This document shows, in pieces, positions 51,457 to 64,000 of a DNA stretch of 64,000 nucleotides. The DNA comes from Arthrobacter sp. ISL-95. GTDB lineage: Bacteria; Actinomycetota; Actinomycetes; Actinomycetales; Micrococcaceae. The stretch is taken from NCBI RefSeq assembly GCF_018613695.1, contig NZ_JAGGPR010000005.1:307571-371570 (forward strand). The letters are read 5' to 3'. The notes under the pieces are model-generated. The model saw nothing but the letters and a program-made list of their open reading frames with translations. It ran no database searches and was not told the origin of the DNA. Positions within the stretch are counted from its first letter, which is position 1. Each line of letters begins with the position of its first letter. Both the position numbers and the translations under genes were made by a program.

Positions 51457-52842
51457 ATGAAGTACGCCCAGTCCGTGTTGGACCTCATCGGCAACACGCC
51501 GCTCATCAAGCTCAACCACGTCACCGAGGGCATCAAAGCCACCGTCCTCGTGAAGCTCGAATACATCAATCCCGGCGGATCCATCAAGGACCGCATCGCC
51601 GTGAAGATGATCGAAGACGCGGAAAAGGACGGCCGGCTCAAGCCGGGCGGAACCATCGTTGAGCCGACGTCGGGCAACACCGGAGTGGGACTGGCGCTTG
51701 TTGCCCAGCAAAAGGGCTACAAGTGCGTCTTTGTGGTTCCGGACAAGGTGGGCGAGGACAAGCGCGCGGTGCTTCAGGCGTATGGCGCCGAAGTTGTGGT
51801 GACGCCCACCGCCGTTGCGCCCGACAGCCCGCAGAGCTACTACGGCGTCTCCGACCGCTTGGTCAAGGAGATCCCGGGCGCCTTCAAGCCGGATCAGTTC
51901 TCCAATCCCGCCGCCCCCGGCAGCCACTTCGAGTCCACTGGCCCGGAAATCTGGCAGGACACTGACGGCCGGGTCACTCACGTGGTTATCGGCGCCGGAA
52001 CCGGCGGCACCATCACCGGCACGGGCCGCTACCTGAAGCAGGTCTCGGCGGACCGCGCGGAGTCCGACGGCGGCCAGGTCAAGGTCATCGGCGCGGACCC
52101 GGAAGGTTCGGTCTACTCAGGCGGAACCGGCCGGCCCTATTTCGTGGAGGGCGTGGGCGAGGACATGTGGCCCGGCAACTACGATCCCGCCGTGCCGGAT
52201 GACGTGATCGCTGTGTCTGACGCCGACTCCTTCTCCATGACCCGCCGCCTTGCCCGTGAGGAGGGTCTCCTGGTGGGCGGTTCCTCCGGCATGGCCGTGG
52301 TTGCGGCGCTGCACGCTGCCAGGGACCTGGACGAGTCCGCTGTGGTGGTGGTGATCCTGCCCGACTCCGGGCGTGGCTACCTTGCCAAGATCTTCAACGA
52401 CCAATGGATGCGCTCCTACGGCTTCCTTGCCGGGGGCGAAGAAGCGTCCGTGGGCGAGGTGCTCAAATCCAAGACGGGCGAGATGCCGGACCTGGTCCAC
52501 ATCCACCCGAACGAAACTGTCCGCGATGTCATCAACATCATGAACGAGTTCGGCGTCTCCCACATCCCGGTGCTTTCTCAGGAGCCACCGGTGGTCATGG
52601 GTGAGGTCATGGGTGCCGTGGACGAGCGCAGCCTTACCAGCAAGCTCTTCCGCGGAGAAGCGAAGCTGACGGACAAGATCTCCGAGCACATGGGGGACCG
52701 ACTGCCCGTGATCGGCTCACTGGAGACCATTTCCGCCGCGCGCGAGCTGCTATCCGACGTCGATACCGTGATGGTGACCTTTGTTGGCGCGCCGGTGGGC
52801 ATCCTGACTCGCCATGACCTCCTGGCCTACCTGAGCAGCTAA
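51457..52842 (+). CDS. cbs: Cystathionine beta-synthase
   Basis: A 461-residue PLP enzyme joining serine and homocysteine to cystathionine. PLP lysine K44 in NPGGSIKDR, the phosphate loop SGNTG (72-76) and GAGTGGTITGT. Two CBS domains follow (about 340-455), which in other species respond to S-adenosylmethionine. TAACTT (51444-51449) lies 7 nt before ATG 51457, no Shine-Dalgarno. metB/cystathionine gamma-synthase follows 72 bp downstream, so transsulfuration is encoded in one stretch. Confidence 0.95.
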   Translation: MKYAQSVLDLIGNTPLIKLNHVTEGIKATVLVKLEYINPGGSIKDRIAVKMIEDAEKDGRLKPGGTIVEPTSGNTGVGLALVAQQKGYKCVFVVPDKVGEDKRAVLQAYGAEVVVTPTAVAPDSPQSYYGVSDRLVKEIPGAFKPDQFSNPAAPGSHFESTGPEIWQDTDGRVTHVVIGAGTGGTITGTGRYLKQVSADRAESDGGQVKVIGADPEGSVYSGGTGRPYFVEGVGEDMWPGNYDPAVPDDVIAVSDADSFSMTRRLAREEGLLVGGSSGMAVVAALHAARDLDESAVVVVILPDSGRGYLAKIFNDQWMRSYGFLAGGEEASVGEVLKSKTGEMPDLVHIHPNETVRDVINIMNEFGVSHIPVLSQEPPVVMGEVMGAVDERSLTSKLFRGEAKLTDKISEHMGDRLPVIGSLETISAARELLSDVDTVMVTFVGAPVGILTRHDLLAYLSS

Positions 52843-52914
52843 GCGTCCCGCGCTGATCCAATCACTAGAATTTCTGAACGAGCCTACCCGTTGAACGAAC
52901 CTAGAGGAGCTTCC

Positions 52915-54078
52915 ATGTCTGCCACCAACAACGCCGGGTTCAACACGCGCGCTGTCCACGCCGGACAGGCTTTTGAACCTGTGACCGGCGCTGTGGTGCC
53001 TCCGCTGCACTTCAGCACCACGTATGCCCAAGACGGCATCGGCAACCTTCGCTCAGGATACGAGTACGGCCGGGGCGGCAATCCCACCCGCGACGCCCTT
53101 CAGGAGCAGCTCGCCGCCCTCGAAGGTGGCACGGCTGCGTTCTCCTTCGGCTCAGGCTTGGCAGCTGAGGATTCACTGATCCGCGCAGTTGCTCGGCCCG
53201 GAGATCACATTGTGCTGGGCAACGACGCCTACGGCGGCACCTACCGCCTGATCAACCGTGTGCTGGGTGATTGGGGCATCGGCAACACACCGGTGGACAT
53301 GTCCGATCTGGACGCCGTGACTGCTGCCGTTGCCGCCAACAAGACGCGGCTGGTGTGGGTGGAGACGCCGTCCAACCCGATGATGAAAATCACGGACATC
53401 GAGGCACTTGCCGCCGTGGCGCACGACGCCGGTGCCCTCCTGGTGGTGGACAACACCTTCGCGTCTCCCTACTTGCAGACCCCGCTCTCCTTCGGTGCCG
53501 ATGTTGTGGTTCATTCCACCACCAAATACATCGGTGGCCACTCTGATGTGGTGGGCGGTGCCATTGTGGTCAAGGATGCCGAGCTTGCCGAGAAGATCGG
53601 TTTTATCCAATTCGCCGTGGGTGCAGTGTCCGGTCCGATGGATGCCTTCCTGACTACCCGCGGCTTGAAGACGCTGGGCGTTCGCATGGACCGCCACAGC
53701 GAGAACGGACAGGCGGTGGCCGAATGGTTGCTGCAGCGTCCCGAGGTGGAAGCCGTCCTCTACCCGGGCCTCCCGGACCACCCCGGTCACGGTCTGGCTG
53801 CCAAGCAGATGAAGAAGTTCGGTGGCATGGTTTCCGTTCAGTTCAAGGGTGGCGAAGCGGCTGCCCGCACGGTTGCCGAATCCACATCCGTGTTCACGCT
53901 GGCGGAATCCTTGGGCGGGATCGAGTCCCTCATGAACTACCCCTCGGAAATGACGCACGCCTCGGTGAAAGGTACGGAATTGGCTGTTCCGGTCAACCTG
54001 CTTCGTCTTTCCTGCGGCATCGAGGAAGCGGAGGACCTGATCGCGGACCTCGAGCAGGCGTTCGCCAAGATCAGCTAG
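52915..54078 (+). CDS. metB: Cystathionine gamma-synthase/lyase family enzyme
   Basis: A 387-residue Cys/Met-metabolism PLP enzyme. Schiff-base lysine K204 in HSTTKYIGGHSD, the PLP-phosphate motif SFGSGLAAED (77-86), the YGRGGNPTRD substrate loop (51-60) and the C-terminal SLGGIESLMNYPSEMTH. GAGGAGC lies 5 nt before ATG 52915, preferred over an ATG 24 nt earlier. Next to cbs, it could act as a gamma-synthase (O-acyl-homoserine plus cysteine) or a gamma-lyase for reverse transsulfuration; sequence alone does not separate these. Confidence 0.93.
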   Translation: MSATNNAGFNTRAVHAGQAFEPVTGAVVPPLHFSTTYAQDGIGNLRSGYEYGRGGNPTRDALQEQLAALEGGTAAFSFGSGLAAEDSLIRAVARPGDHIVLGNDAYGGTYRLINRVLGDWGIGNTPVDMSDLDAVTAAVAANKTRLVWVETPSNPMMKITDIEALAAVAHDAGALLVVDNTFASPYLQTPLSFGADVVVHSTTKYIGGHSDVVGGAIVVKDAELAEKIGFIQFAVGAVSGPMDAFLTTRGLKTLGVRMDRHSENGQAVAEWLLQRPEVEAVLYPGLPDHPGHGLAAKQMKKFGGMVSVQFKGGEAAARTVAESTSVFTLAESLGGIESLMNYPSEMTHASVKGTELAVPVNLLRLSCGIEEAEDLIADLEQAFAKIS

Positions 54079-54103
54079 TCCCTCCAAGCGAGGCCCGACG
54101 TAC

Positions 54104-54160
54104 CCGGCTCTTGTTCGCACTCCTCACCGTTTTACGGCGTGGGTGACGAACAAGGGCCGG
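54104..54160. terminator. Hairpin between metB and the HxlR gene
   Basis: CCGGCTCTTGTTCG (54104-54117) pairs with 54147-54160 (13 of 14, one G-T), with a weaker inner pairing. It lies 25 nt after the metB stop; no T-run. Confidence 0.7.
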
Positions 54161-54219
54161 AGTTGTTGATGGTCCTACGCACCTAGCTTTCTTTAGAAAA
54201 GTCAGCTAGCTTTGTGCGC

Positions 54220-54729
54220 ATGCCTCTTCGTTCTGACTGGTCTGCCCGCACGTGCAGCCTTGCCCGCGGCCTCGATGTCCTTGGCGACCCCTGGGGGAGC
54301 CTGGTGCTGCGGGAGGTTTTCTTCGGCAACGGCCGGTTCGATGCCATCAAGGAACGCCTCGAAGTAGCCGACAACGTCCTCAGCAAACGCCTCGGATGGC
54401 TCCTCGACGCCGGACTGCTCGCCCAGCGCCCCTACCAGGACGGCGCCCGCACACGGCAGGAATACGTGCTCACCCCTAAAGGGGAGGACTCACTTCCGGT
54501 CCTCAATGCCATCATCATCTGGGCCGAGAAACACCTGGACGCCCCCAACGAGGTGTCCCACATGAAAGTCATCCACACTGATTGCGGGCAAGCCACAATG
54601 TCGGCGGACACTTGCACCAACTGCGGCACCCGGCTGACCGCTGCCAACACCAGCTGGCACAGCTTCAAGCGCAGCGAGCACCCGCTGCCGCTCGCCGTCG
54701 CACCCTCTGAAACGGAGATCCCCGCATGA
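54220..54729 (+). CDS. HxlR-family winged-helix regulator with zinc-ribbon-like tail
   Basis: A 169-residue MarR-like HxlR repressor. C-S-L-A-R-GLDVLGDPWGSLVLREVFFG opens the family HTH (about 10-32), followed by NVLSKRLGWLLDAGLL and YVLTPKGEDSLPVL. The C-terminal 50 residues add DCG and CTNCGTRL, probably a small zinc ribbon. ATG 54220 is used because TAGCTT (54207-54212) lies 7 nt before it; a GTG two codons earlier is possible. ATGA overlap with the MFS gene downstream, so it very likely controls that transporter. Confidence 0.9.
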   Translation: MPLRSDWSARTCSLARGLDVLGDPWGSLVLREVFFGNGRFDAIKERLEVADNVLSKRLGWLLDAGLLAQRPYQDGARTRQEYVLTPKGEDSLPVLNAIIIWAEKHLDAPNEVSHMKVIHTDCGQATMSADTCTNCGTRLTAANTSWHSFKRSEHPLPLAVAPSETEIPA

Positions 54730-56168
54730 CCGCTCCCGACGTCACAGGGACCCCGCCCGGCAAAACAGGGACTCCTGCCGGAAAAACCCCGCCCGGGAAA
54801 TCGTCCGCAAATAAGAACCGACGCCTCCACCCCGCCTGGATCGTGGCAGGAGTTGCCTTCCTGGCACTGGTTGGAGCCGCAGGATTCCGTGCAGCGCCCG
54901 GCGTACTCATGGTGCCGCTGCAGGAGGAGTTCGGCTGGTCCACCACGGTGCTGTCCCTGGCCGTGAGCATCAACCTGGTCCTGTTCGGTTTGACGGCCCC
55001 GTTCGCGGCGGCCCTGATGGAGCGCTTCGGCGTCCGCAAGGTCACCTCGCTGGCTCTCTGCCTCATCGGGCTCGGATCAGCACTGACTGTCTTCGTGAAC
55101 CAGTCCTGGCAGATTCTGCTCACCTGGGGGCTGCTGATCGGCCTGGGCACGGGTTCCATGGCCCTTGTTTTCGCCGCGACCATTGCCAACACGTGGTTCG
55201 CCAAAAGCCGTGGCCTGGTGATCGGCATCCTCACCGCCGGCAGTGCAGCCGGCCAGTTGGTGTTCCTGCCCTTCATCGCAGCGCTCGCCCAGAACCCGGG
55301 CTGGCGTGGTGCGTCCTTGCTCATCGCAGCAGGGGCGCTCGCAGTGGTTCCGCTGGTGCTGCGCTGGCTGCGGAACTCACCGGCCGACGTCGGGGTGTTG
55401 CCGTACGGTGCCGAAAAAGTTGATGCCGAGCAGACCAGCGCCGCGGAACCTGACGGTACAGCGGCCGACGCCGGGACAACGGCGACGACGCCAGGCAAGC
55501 CCGCCGCTGTGGTTGTGTCGGCCGGCTCGGGGGATTCCCCCAACGCCGCGATCCGTGCCTTGCAGGTCCTCAAGCGCGCGAGCAAAGTTCGCACGTTCTG
55601 GGCCTTGGCTGCGGGTTTCGCTATCTGTGGGGCCACTACCAACGGACTTATCGGTACGCACTTCATTCCTTCGGCACACGATCACGGCATGCCCGACACC
55701 ACAGCGGCAGGTTTGTTGGCCGTCGTCGGGATCTTCGACATCGTGGGGACCATAGCGTCCGGTTGGCTGACTGACCGGTTCAACCCTAAGGTCCTGCTGG
55801 CCGTGTACTACCAATTCAGGGGCATCGGCCTGCTGGTGCTGCCGCTGCTGCTGGGCTCGTCAGTTGAGCCGAGCATGATCATTTTCGTGGTGGTGTACGG
55901 GCTCGACTGGGTAGCCACCGTGCCTCCCACTGCAGCTATCTGCCGCTCGGTATTCGGCGCTGACGGTTCCGTGGTCTTCGGCTGGGTCTTCGCAGCCCAC
56001 CAGCTGGGTGCTGCCGTGGCCGCACTCCTGGCCGGTTTCATCCGCGACGCCACAGGGCACTACAACTACGCCTGGCTGGGTGCAGCCGCCATGTGCACCG
56101 TGGCTGCGGTCATCAGTGCCACCATCCGCAAAGACGCAGCGAAGAAGAAACCTGTCGCCGTTGCGTGA
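54726..56168 (+). CDS. MFS transporter (monocarboxylate/oxalate-formate antiporter-like)
   Basis: A 480-residue membrane protein with 12 helices. GLGTGSMALVFAATIANTWFAKSRGLVIGI (TM4 region and loop) is the pattern of the monocarboxylate/OFA branch. A hydrophilic N-terminal tail of about 33 residues contains three near-repeats of GTP-PGK type, and a Thr/Ala/Gly-rich loop (about 225-275) separates the two halves. The gene overlaps the HxlR regulator by 4 nt. Substrate unknown; a drug or organic acid is possible. Confidence 0.87.
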   Translation: MTAPDVTGTPPGKTGTPAGKTPPGKSSANKNRRLHPAWIVAGVAFLALVGAAGFRAAPGVLMVPLQEEFGWSTTVLSLAVSINLVLFGLTAPFAAALMERFGVRKVTSLALCLIGLGSALTVFVNQSWQILLTWGLLIGLGTGSMALVFAATIANTWFAKSRGLVIGILTAGSAAGQLVFLPFIAALAQNPGWRGASLLIAAGALAVVPLVLRWLRNSPADVGVLPYGAEKVDAEQTSAAEPDGTAADAGTTATTPGKPAAVVVSAGSGDSPNAAIRALQVLKRASKVRTFWALAAGFAICGATTNGLIGTHFIPSAHDHGMPDTTAAGLLAVVGIFDIVGTIASGWLTDRFNPKVLLAVYYQFRGIGLLVLPLLLGSSVEPSMIIFVVVYGLDWVATVPPTAAICRSVFGADGSVVFGWVFAAHQLGAAVAALLAGFIRDATGHYNYAWLGAAAMCTVAAVISATIRKDAAKKKPVAVA

Positions 56169-56232
56169 ACGTTGCGGGGCTCGCTCTGCGCTCTGTTTCC
56201 TCAACAAAGCACGCAAAGCAGGCCCCTCAACG
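56168..56232. repeat. Palindrome, family R2 copy 1
   Basis: Left arm AACGTTGCGGGGCTCGCTCT(GCG) at 56168-56190 pairs imperfectly with 56212-56232. The loop CTCTGTTTCCTCAACAAAG-CA is nearly identical to copy 2 at 63355. Located between the convergent MFS and lacZ stops. Confidence 0.8.
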
Positions 56233-56237
56233 GAGGC

Positions 56238-60249
<4,012 letters not shown>

Positions 60250-60253
<4 letters not shown>

Positions 60254-61197
60254 GAGGACTTCCTGTTCGTCAGTGCGAGGAAGGCGAAGGAGAGGGCAAA
60301 TGCGGCCACGGCAATGATGACCGACTGGGCTGCAGCGACGTTGTAGTCGTTGTACGCAAAGGCTGTTGTGTAGGCGCTGAGGTTCGGCGTGTACTGGCTG
60401 TCGATTGCCGGAGCCACCGTCTTGAGGACCTGGGCTTCAGCGAAGAGCTGCAGTGTTCCGATGATGGAGAACACCGTGGTGAGCATGAGTGCAGGTCGGA
60501 TCAGGGGGAGCTGGATGCTTCGGGCCACGCGCCAGGTGGAGGCGCCGTCCACCTTGGCGGCCTCGTAGAGTTCCACCGGGATGGCTTTGAGCTGCGCCAC
60601 GATGATCAGCATGTTGTAGCCCGTGTAGCTCCACGTGACGATGTTGGCGATGGACCACAGCACGCTGTTGGCGCCGAGGAAGTCCGGGGTGAGGCCAACG
60701 ATCTTGGCGACATCGAACAGCGGGCTGAGCCCGGGTACGTAAAGGAAGGACCACAGGATGGTTGCAATGACGCCGGGGACGCCGTAGGGGAGGAAGTAGG
60801 CGGCACGGAAGAAGCCCGGCCACTTTGCCGAGGCCGATTCGAGCATCAGGGCCAATGCCGTGCACAGGACGATCATCACGGGCACCTGGACCACGCCGAA
60901 CAGGAGCATCCGACCGATGGATGCGACGAAGCTGCCGTCGGCCAGGGCCTGTGCATAGTTACTGAAACCGGCGAACTCACTGGTCACGCCGGCCTCACCG
61001 AAGAGTCCGCTGCGGGTCACCTTGCTGAAACTGGACATGATGGCCACAACAATGGGCAGCAGGAAAGTGAGGACGAAGAGTCCCAGGAACGGGGCCAGCA
61101 GAAGCCAAGGAGCGCGTGCGGCAGCGCTGGCCCTCTTGCCTCCGCGTGCAGGGGCGGCGGGACGCTGCACTGTGGGTGCGGTGCGGGTGGTGGTCAT
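60250..61197 (-). CDS. Carbohydrate ABC transporter permease (MalF type)
   Basis: A 315-residue permease, partner of the MalG-type gene (ATGA overlap). A 30-residue basic tail precedes six helices; the EAA loop is VELYEAAKVDGASTWRVARSIQL. The long first periplasmic loop (SKVTRSGLFGEAGVTSEFAGFSNY) is as expected for this subunit. Overlaps the solute-binding gene upstream by 4 nt, so the whole operon is translationally coupled. Confidence 0.94.
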
Positions 61198-62528
61198 GCC
61201 GTTTCCTTCCGGATGGTGAGGCCCTTGTTCTTGAAAACGGTGATGATCTGCTGCTCAGAAGCGGCAATGGAATCCACCAAGGAGGTGCCGAAGGCTTTCT
61301 TGCGGAAACCGTCGCTGAGGATGTTGAAGGATTGCTGGGTTACCGGCCACCAGGACCAGTCAGGGTTCTGCTGTTGGGTGGCGGGGACGAAGACTTCCTC
61401 GTTGTAGCGTTGGCCGCCGAAAAAAGCCGACGGTTGCTGCCGATCCGTGCCGATGAAGTCGGGGTTGGGTGACCAGCCGATGCCGCTGTTCTTGATCTGG
61501 GCGTCAATTCCCTCTTTGGAGGTGGTCAGCCACACGGCGAACTCCAGTGCTTCCTTGGGGTGTCTGCTGTTGGCCAGGACTGCAGCTGTGGAACCACCCA
61601 AGTAGCTGGATCCAAACCCCGTACCGCCCCAGATGGGCATCGATGCTGCGCGCCACTTTCCTTCGGAACCGCTGACACCCTGAACCAACGCATCACCCCA
61701 GCTGCCTGTAATGGTCGAGGCAATACCACCCTTGCCGGCAGCCGCAAACCAGCCCGGGGAGAAGGCGCCGTAGGCGGTAGTAACGAGGTCGTCGTCGATC
61801 GCTTTGTCGAAGAAACGCGCGGTGTTGAGTGTGGCGTCGTCGGTCATGTTGATGACCCAACCATCCTCCTCCGGGCGCAGCCACTGCGCGCCGGCCTGCC
61901 CCGCGAAAGAGGCAAACGGAGAAGCATCACTGATGGGGAAGCAGTCCAGGTAGCTGTCCACGGAGCGAAGTTCGGTGGCCAACGCAGCCCACTCGTCCCA
62001 AGTTTTCGGAGCGACTCCGCCCACCTTGTCCAGGATGGCCGGCTGGTAAAACATGCCCATGGGGCCCGCGTCCTGGGGGATGCCGTAGACCCCTCCGGTG
62101 TAGCTGACTTGCTTCCACAGGGTGGGGTCGTACAAGTGAGCGTGGTCGTTGGCGCCGTAACGGCTCAGGTCAACCAGGCCATTTACCAGCATGAACTCCG
62201 GGATGGACCGGAACTCCACCTGGGCCAGGTCCGGTCCGCCTCCTGCCGCCAGGGCCGAGTAAAGCTTCTGGTATCCGCCATTGTTGCCGCCTGGGATCCA
62301 CACTACGTCCACCTGGATGTTGGGATTGGCTGAATTCCAAACATCTGCGACGTTCTGGAAATCCTTGAGCCAAGCCCAATAGCTCAGCCGCACGGGTTCG
62401 CCGGCGGCGGGGATGGTTGGTGCAGCGTTGACGGACTGCATTCCTGGAGTAGCGCACCCGGTCAGCAGGCCCATGGCTGCTGTTCCCAGGCCTGCGCCCA
62501 GGAGTTGTCTTCGCGTGAATCGGGTCAT
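61194..62528 (-). CDS. Extracellular sugar-binding lipoprotein
   Basis: A 444-residue family 1 solute-binding protein, first gene of the operon. Twin-arginine-type lipoprotein signal: FTRRQLLGAGLGTAAMGLLTGC, lipidated Cys at about residue 25. Mature features: VRLSYWAWLKDFQNVADVWN, GGPDLAQVEF and YNEEVFVPATQ. It captures the oligosaccharide that the MalF/MalG-type pair imports for LacZ. The promoter region upstream is shared with the divergent TetR gene and contains a 24-bp palindrome. Confidence 0.93.
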   Translation of the reverse strand: MTRFTRRQLLGAGLGTAAMGLLTGCATPGMQSVNAAPTIPAAGEPVRLSYWAWLKDFQNVADVWNSANPNIQVDVVWIPGGNNGGYQKLYSALAAGGGPDLAQVEFRSIPEFMLVNGLVDLSRYGANDHAHLYDPTLWKQVSYTGGVYGIPQDAGPMGMFYQPAILDKVGGVAPKTWDEWAALATELRSVDSYLDCFPISDASPFASFAGQAGAQWLRPEEDGWVINMTDDATLNTARFFDKAIDDDLVTTAYGAFSPGWFAAAGKGGIASTITGSWGDALVQGVSGSEGKWRAASMPIWGGTGFGSSYLGGSTAAVLANSRHPKEALEFAVWLTTSKEGIDAQIKNSGIGWSPNPDFIGTDRQQPSAFFGGQRYNEEVFVPATQQQNPDWSWWPVTQQSFNILSDGFRKKAFGTSLVDSIAASEQQIITVFKNKGLTIRKETA

Positions 62529-62614
62529 GAGCCTTCACCTCTTCGTGTCAGGTTGACGATGGCGCGGGCTTGGATTCGAGGGCCCCCCGCGGCAAGTGTG
62601 ACCACGGTAACAGA

Positions 62615-62668
62615 AAATTCGAGTAGTGACTCGAATTTCATCTTTGAGTCGAAACACGCATGTACACT
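62615..62668. promoter_or_regulatory. Operator and promoter between the ABC-lacZ operon and tetR
   Basis: AAATTCGAGT-N4-ACTCGAATTT (62615-62638) is a perfect 10-bp inverted repeat; a weaker related site, TTTGAGTCGAAA, lies at 62643-62654. TACACT at 62663-62668 is the likely -10 of the TetR gene. Placement fits dual control of both divergent units by the TetR protein. Confidence 0.75.
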
Positions 62669-62676
62669 GGCTAGCC

Positions 62677-63297
62677 ATGACCACAAAGGACGTGGGCCGC
62701 GCAGCGCGGCGGGGCCCCTACGCGAAATCCGAAGAACGGCGCCGGACCATTCTTGATGCTGCCCACGAGGTGTTTGCTGCGCACGGCTACCGCGGCGGGT
62801 CACTGCAGGGAGTCGCCGACAAGGTAGGGCTGAGCCAGACCAGTTTGCTGCACTACTTCCCGTCCAAGCGCGATCTGCTGATGGCAGTCCTGGAGCGCCG
62901 CGACGAAATCACCGGTGATGCCTTCCCGGATGACATGGAAGAGGGCCTGGTTGACTCCGTACTCCGGACGGCGCTCTTCAACGAGAATATTCCGGGCGTG
63001 GTTGAGCTGTACATCGTTCTGTGCGCGGAGTCTGTCACGGATTCGCATCCCGGCAGGGTGTACTTCACCGAGCGCTTCGAACGTCTGCGCAAGAGTTACG
63101 CGCAGCGTTTTGCCGAGCTGGCTGCCGAGGGCAGGCTGCGGCCCGGTGTTGATCCTGAATTGGCTGCGATGTCCCTGGTTGCCCTGTGGGACGGGCTGCA
63201 AACGCAATGGTTGCTGGCACCCGACGAAGTGGACGTGGTCAAGGGACTGCGTGGCTACTTCAGCCTGGTGGTCCTCCCCGAGCCCTCGGCCAGCTGA
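62677..63297 (+). CDS. TetR family regulator of the lacZ/ABC operon
   Basis: A 206-residue repressor: HTH at about 20-65 (RRTILDAAHEVFAAHGYRGGSLQGVADKVGLSQTSLLHYFPSKRDLL, in parts) and a C-terminal helical ligand domain. ATG 62677 is chosen: TACACT ends 8 nt before it, no Shine-Dalgarno, and family members begin there; an ATG 51 nt earlier overlaps the operator region. A TetR protein, rather than LacI, governing a beta-galactosidase operon is less common. The ligand is presumably the galactoside or a product. Confidence 0.92.
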   Translation: MTTKDVGRAARRGPYAKSEERRRTILDAAHEVFAAHGYRGGSLQGVADKVGLSQTSLLHYFPSKRDLLMAVLERRDEITGDAFPDDMEEGLVDSVLRTALFNENIPGVVELYIVLCAESVTDSHPGRVYFTERFERLRKSYAQRFAELAAEGRLRPGVDPELAAMSLVALWDGLQTQWLLAPDEVDVVKGLRGYFSLVVLPEPSAS

Positions 63298-63354
63298 GTA
63301 TCAGCAAACGTCCCATGGAGCGCTCAAGCCGATGTGCTGTCCTCTAGTTCCGTG

Positions 63355-63421
63355 AACGTTGTGGGGTCCGCTCTGCGCTCTATTTCCTCAACAAAGCACG
63401 CAGAGCGGGCACCACAACGTT
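63355..63421. repeat. Palindrome, family R2 copy 2
   Basis: Left arm at 63355-63377 (AACGTTGTGGGGTCCGCTCT...) pairs with 63399-63421 at 21 of 23 positions, across a loop nearly identical to copy 1. It lies between the convergent TetR and acyl-CoA dehydrogenase genes and includes the first two bases of the latter's stop codon. Confidence 0.82.
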
Positions 63422-64000
63422 AGCCGCGGAAGGCCCCGATACCTGTGATGTGCTGGCCCAGGATCAGGGTGTGAACTTCATCCGTTCCTTCATAGGTCCG
63501 CACGGATTCCAGATTGTTGGCGTGCCGCAGCGGTGAGTAATCCAAGGTGATGCCGTTGCCGCCCAGGATGGTGCGGGCCTCGCGGGCGACCTTGATGGCC
63601 TCGCGGACGTTGTTTAGCTTGCCCAAGGAAATTTGCTGGGGCTCCAGATGCCCGGCATCCTTCAACCGGCCCAAGTGAAGGGCCAGCATGGTGCCCTTCT
63701 GGATCTCCACCAGCATGTTCACCAGTTTCTCCTGCGTCAGCTGGTAGCCGGCCAGGGGCCTGCCGAACTGGAGCCGGCTGCCGGCGTACTCCAAAGCAGC
63801 TTCGTAAGAGTCCCGGGCAGCTCCCATGGCGCCCCACACGATCCCGTAGCGTGCCTCGTTCAGGCACGAGAACGGTCCACGGAGTCCCGAGGCACCCGGG
63901 AGGATGGCCTCAGGACCCAGCCTCACGGCGTCGAACGTTACATCGCATTGAATGGAAGCGCGCATGGAGAGCTTCGGCTCGATAGGCGTCGCGGTCACCC
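63420..64000 (-). CDS. Acyl-CoA dehydrogenase, glutaryl-CoA dehydrogenase-like (5' end outside window)
   Basis: The C-terminal 193 residues of an FAD-dependent acyl-CoA dehydrogenase; the family is about 390 long, so about half is beyond the window end. Visible: CLNEARYGIVWGAMGAA, the FAD-contact FGRPLAGYQLTQEKL, ILGGNGITLDY, and the catalytic Glu in TYEGTDEVHTLILGQ near the end. The sequence ITGIGAFRG at the C-terminus is typical of glutaryl-CoA dehydrogenases (lysine and tryptophan breakdown). The frame remains open to base 64000. Confidence 0.93.
   Translation of the reverse strand, partial: VTATPIEPKLSMRASIQCDVTFDAVRLGPEAILPGASGLRGPFSCLNEARYGIVWGAMGAARDSYEAALEYAGSRLQFGRPLAGYQLTQEKLVNMLVEIQKGTMLALHLGRLKDAGHLEPQQISLGKLNNVREAIKVAREARTILGGNGITLDYSPLRHANNLESVRTYEGTDEVHTLILGQHITGIGAFRG

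Overview
The window is a 64 kb stretch of a high-GC actinobacterial chromosome. The gene families point to Micrococcaceae of the Arthrobacter/Paenarthrobacter type: FprA-type ferredoxin reductases, EfeUOB with a DtxR/IdeR-like iron box, Tat-exported sugar-binding lipoproteins, LacI- and PucR-controlled catabolic operons, and many starts that look leaderless. Genus is an inference from gene content; there is no rRNA in the window. No phage, transposase, integrase or CRISPR array was seen. The window is mostly accessory catabolism and transport interleaved with housekeeping genes.

Layout. 0-9.4 kb: the end of an FprA-like ferredoxin reductase, an MBL-rhodanese sulfur protein, a CynX/NimT-type exporter with its GntR regulator, and a putrescine/GABA catabolic unit (PucR regulator divergent from gamma-aminobutyraldehyde dehydrogenase and gabT). 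9.5-21.6 kb: a polysaccharide-use locus built around a divergent promoter: PL8 polysaccharide lyase, LacI repressor and 2-hydroxyacid dehydrogenase on the minus strand; an LplB-type ABC importer, DUF2264 protein and GH29 alpha-L-fucosidase on the plus strand. 21.6-30.6 kb: RarD permease, a second FprA-like reductase, a GAF-domain regulator with aldehyde dehydrogenase, alcohol dehydrogenase and DUF779 protein, then an amino-acid permease. 30.6-40.1 kb: DUF2461, catalase with its Fur-family regulator, an unrecognised HIT-like protein, an MFS exporter, HtpX, and the ferrous iron uptake operon efeUOB. 40.2-56.2 kb: YajQ, a small alanine-rich protein, tRNA-Tyr, a potassium channel, a thioesterase, a TetR-ABC exporter operon, thioredoxin, a YgiN-like monooxygenase, acyl-CoA synthetase, an endonuclease-like protein between two palindromes, an AlkA-type glycosylase, a VOC protein, the transsulfuration pair cbs/metB, and an HxlR-MFS pair. 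56.2-64 kb: a beta-galactosidase/ABC importer operon with a divergent TetR regulator, and the 3' part of an acyl-CoA dehydrogenase.

The most striking non-coding features are: (1) two families of dispersed long palindromes sitting directly after stop codons (four copies of one, two of the other); (2) mirror-image promoters with LacI-type operators in the polysaccharide locus; (3) clear palindromic operators next to the GntR, TetR and GAF regulators; and (4) at least 14 genes with a TANNNT hexamer 6-8 nt before the start codon and no clear Shine-Dalgarno sequence, as expected for leaderless mRNAs. The best candidate for a little-described system is the lyase/DUF2264/fucosidase locus, which lacks the usual unsaturated-uronyl hydrolase and also lacks its own ABC ATPase gene.
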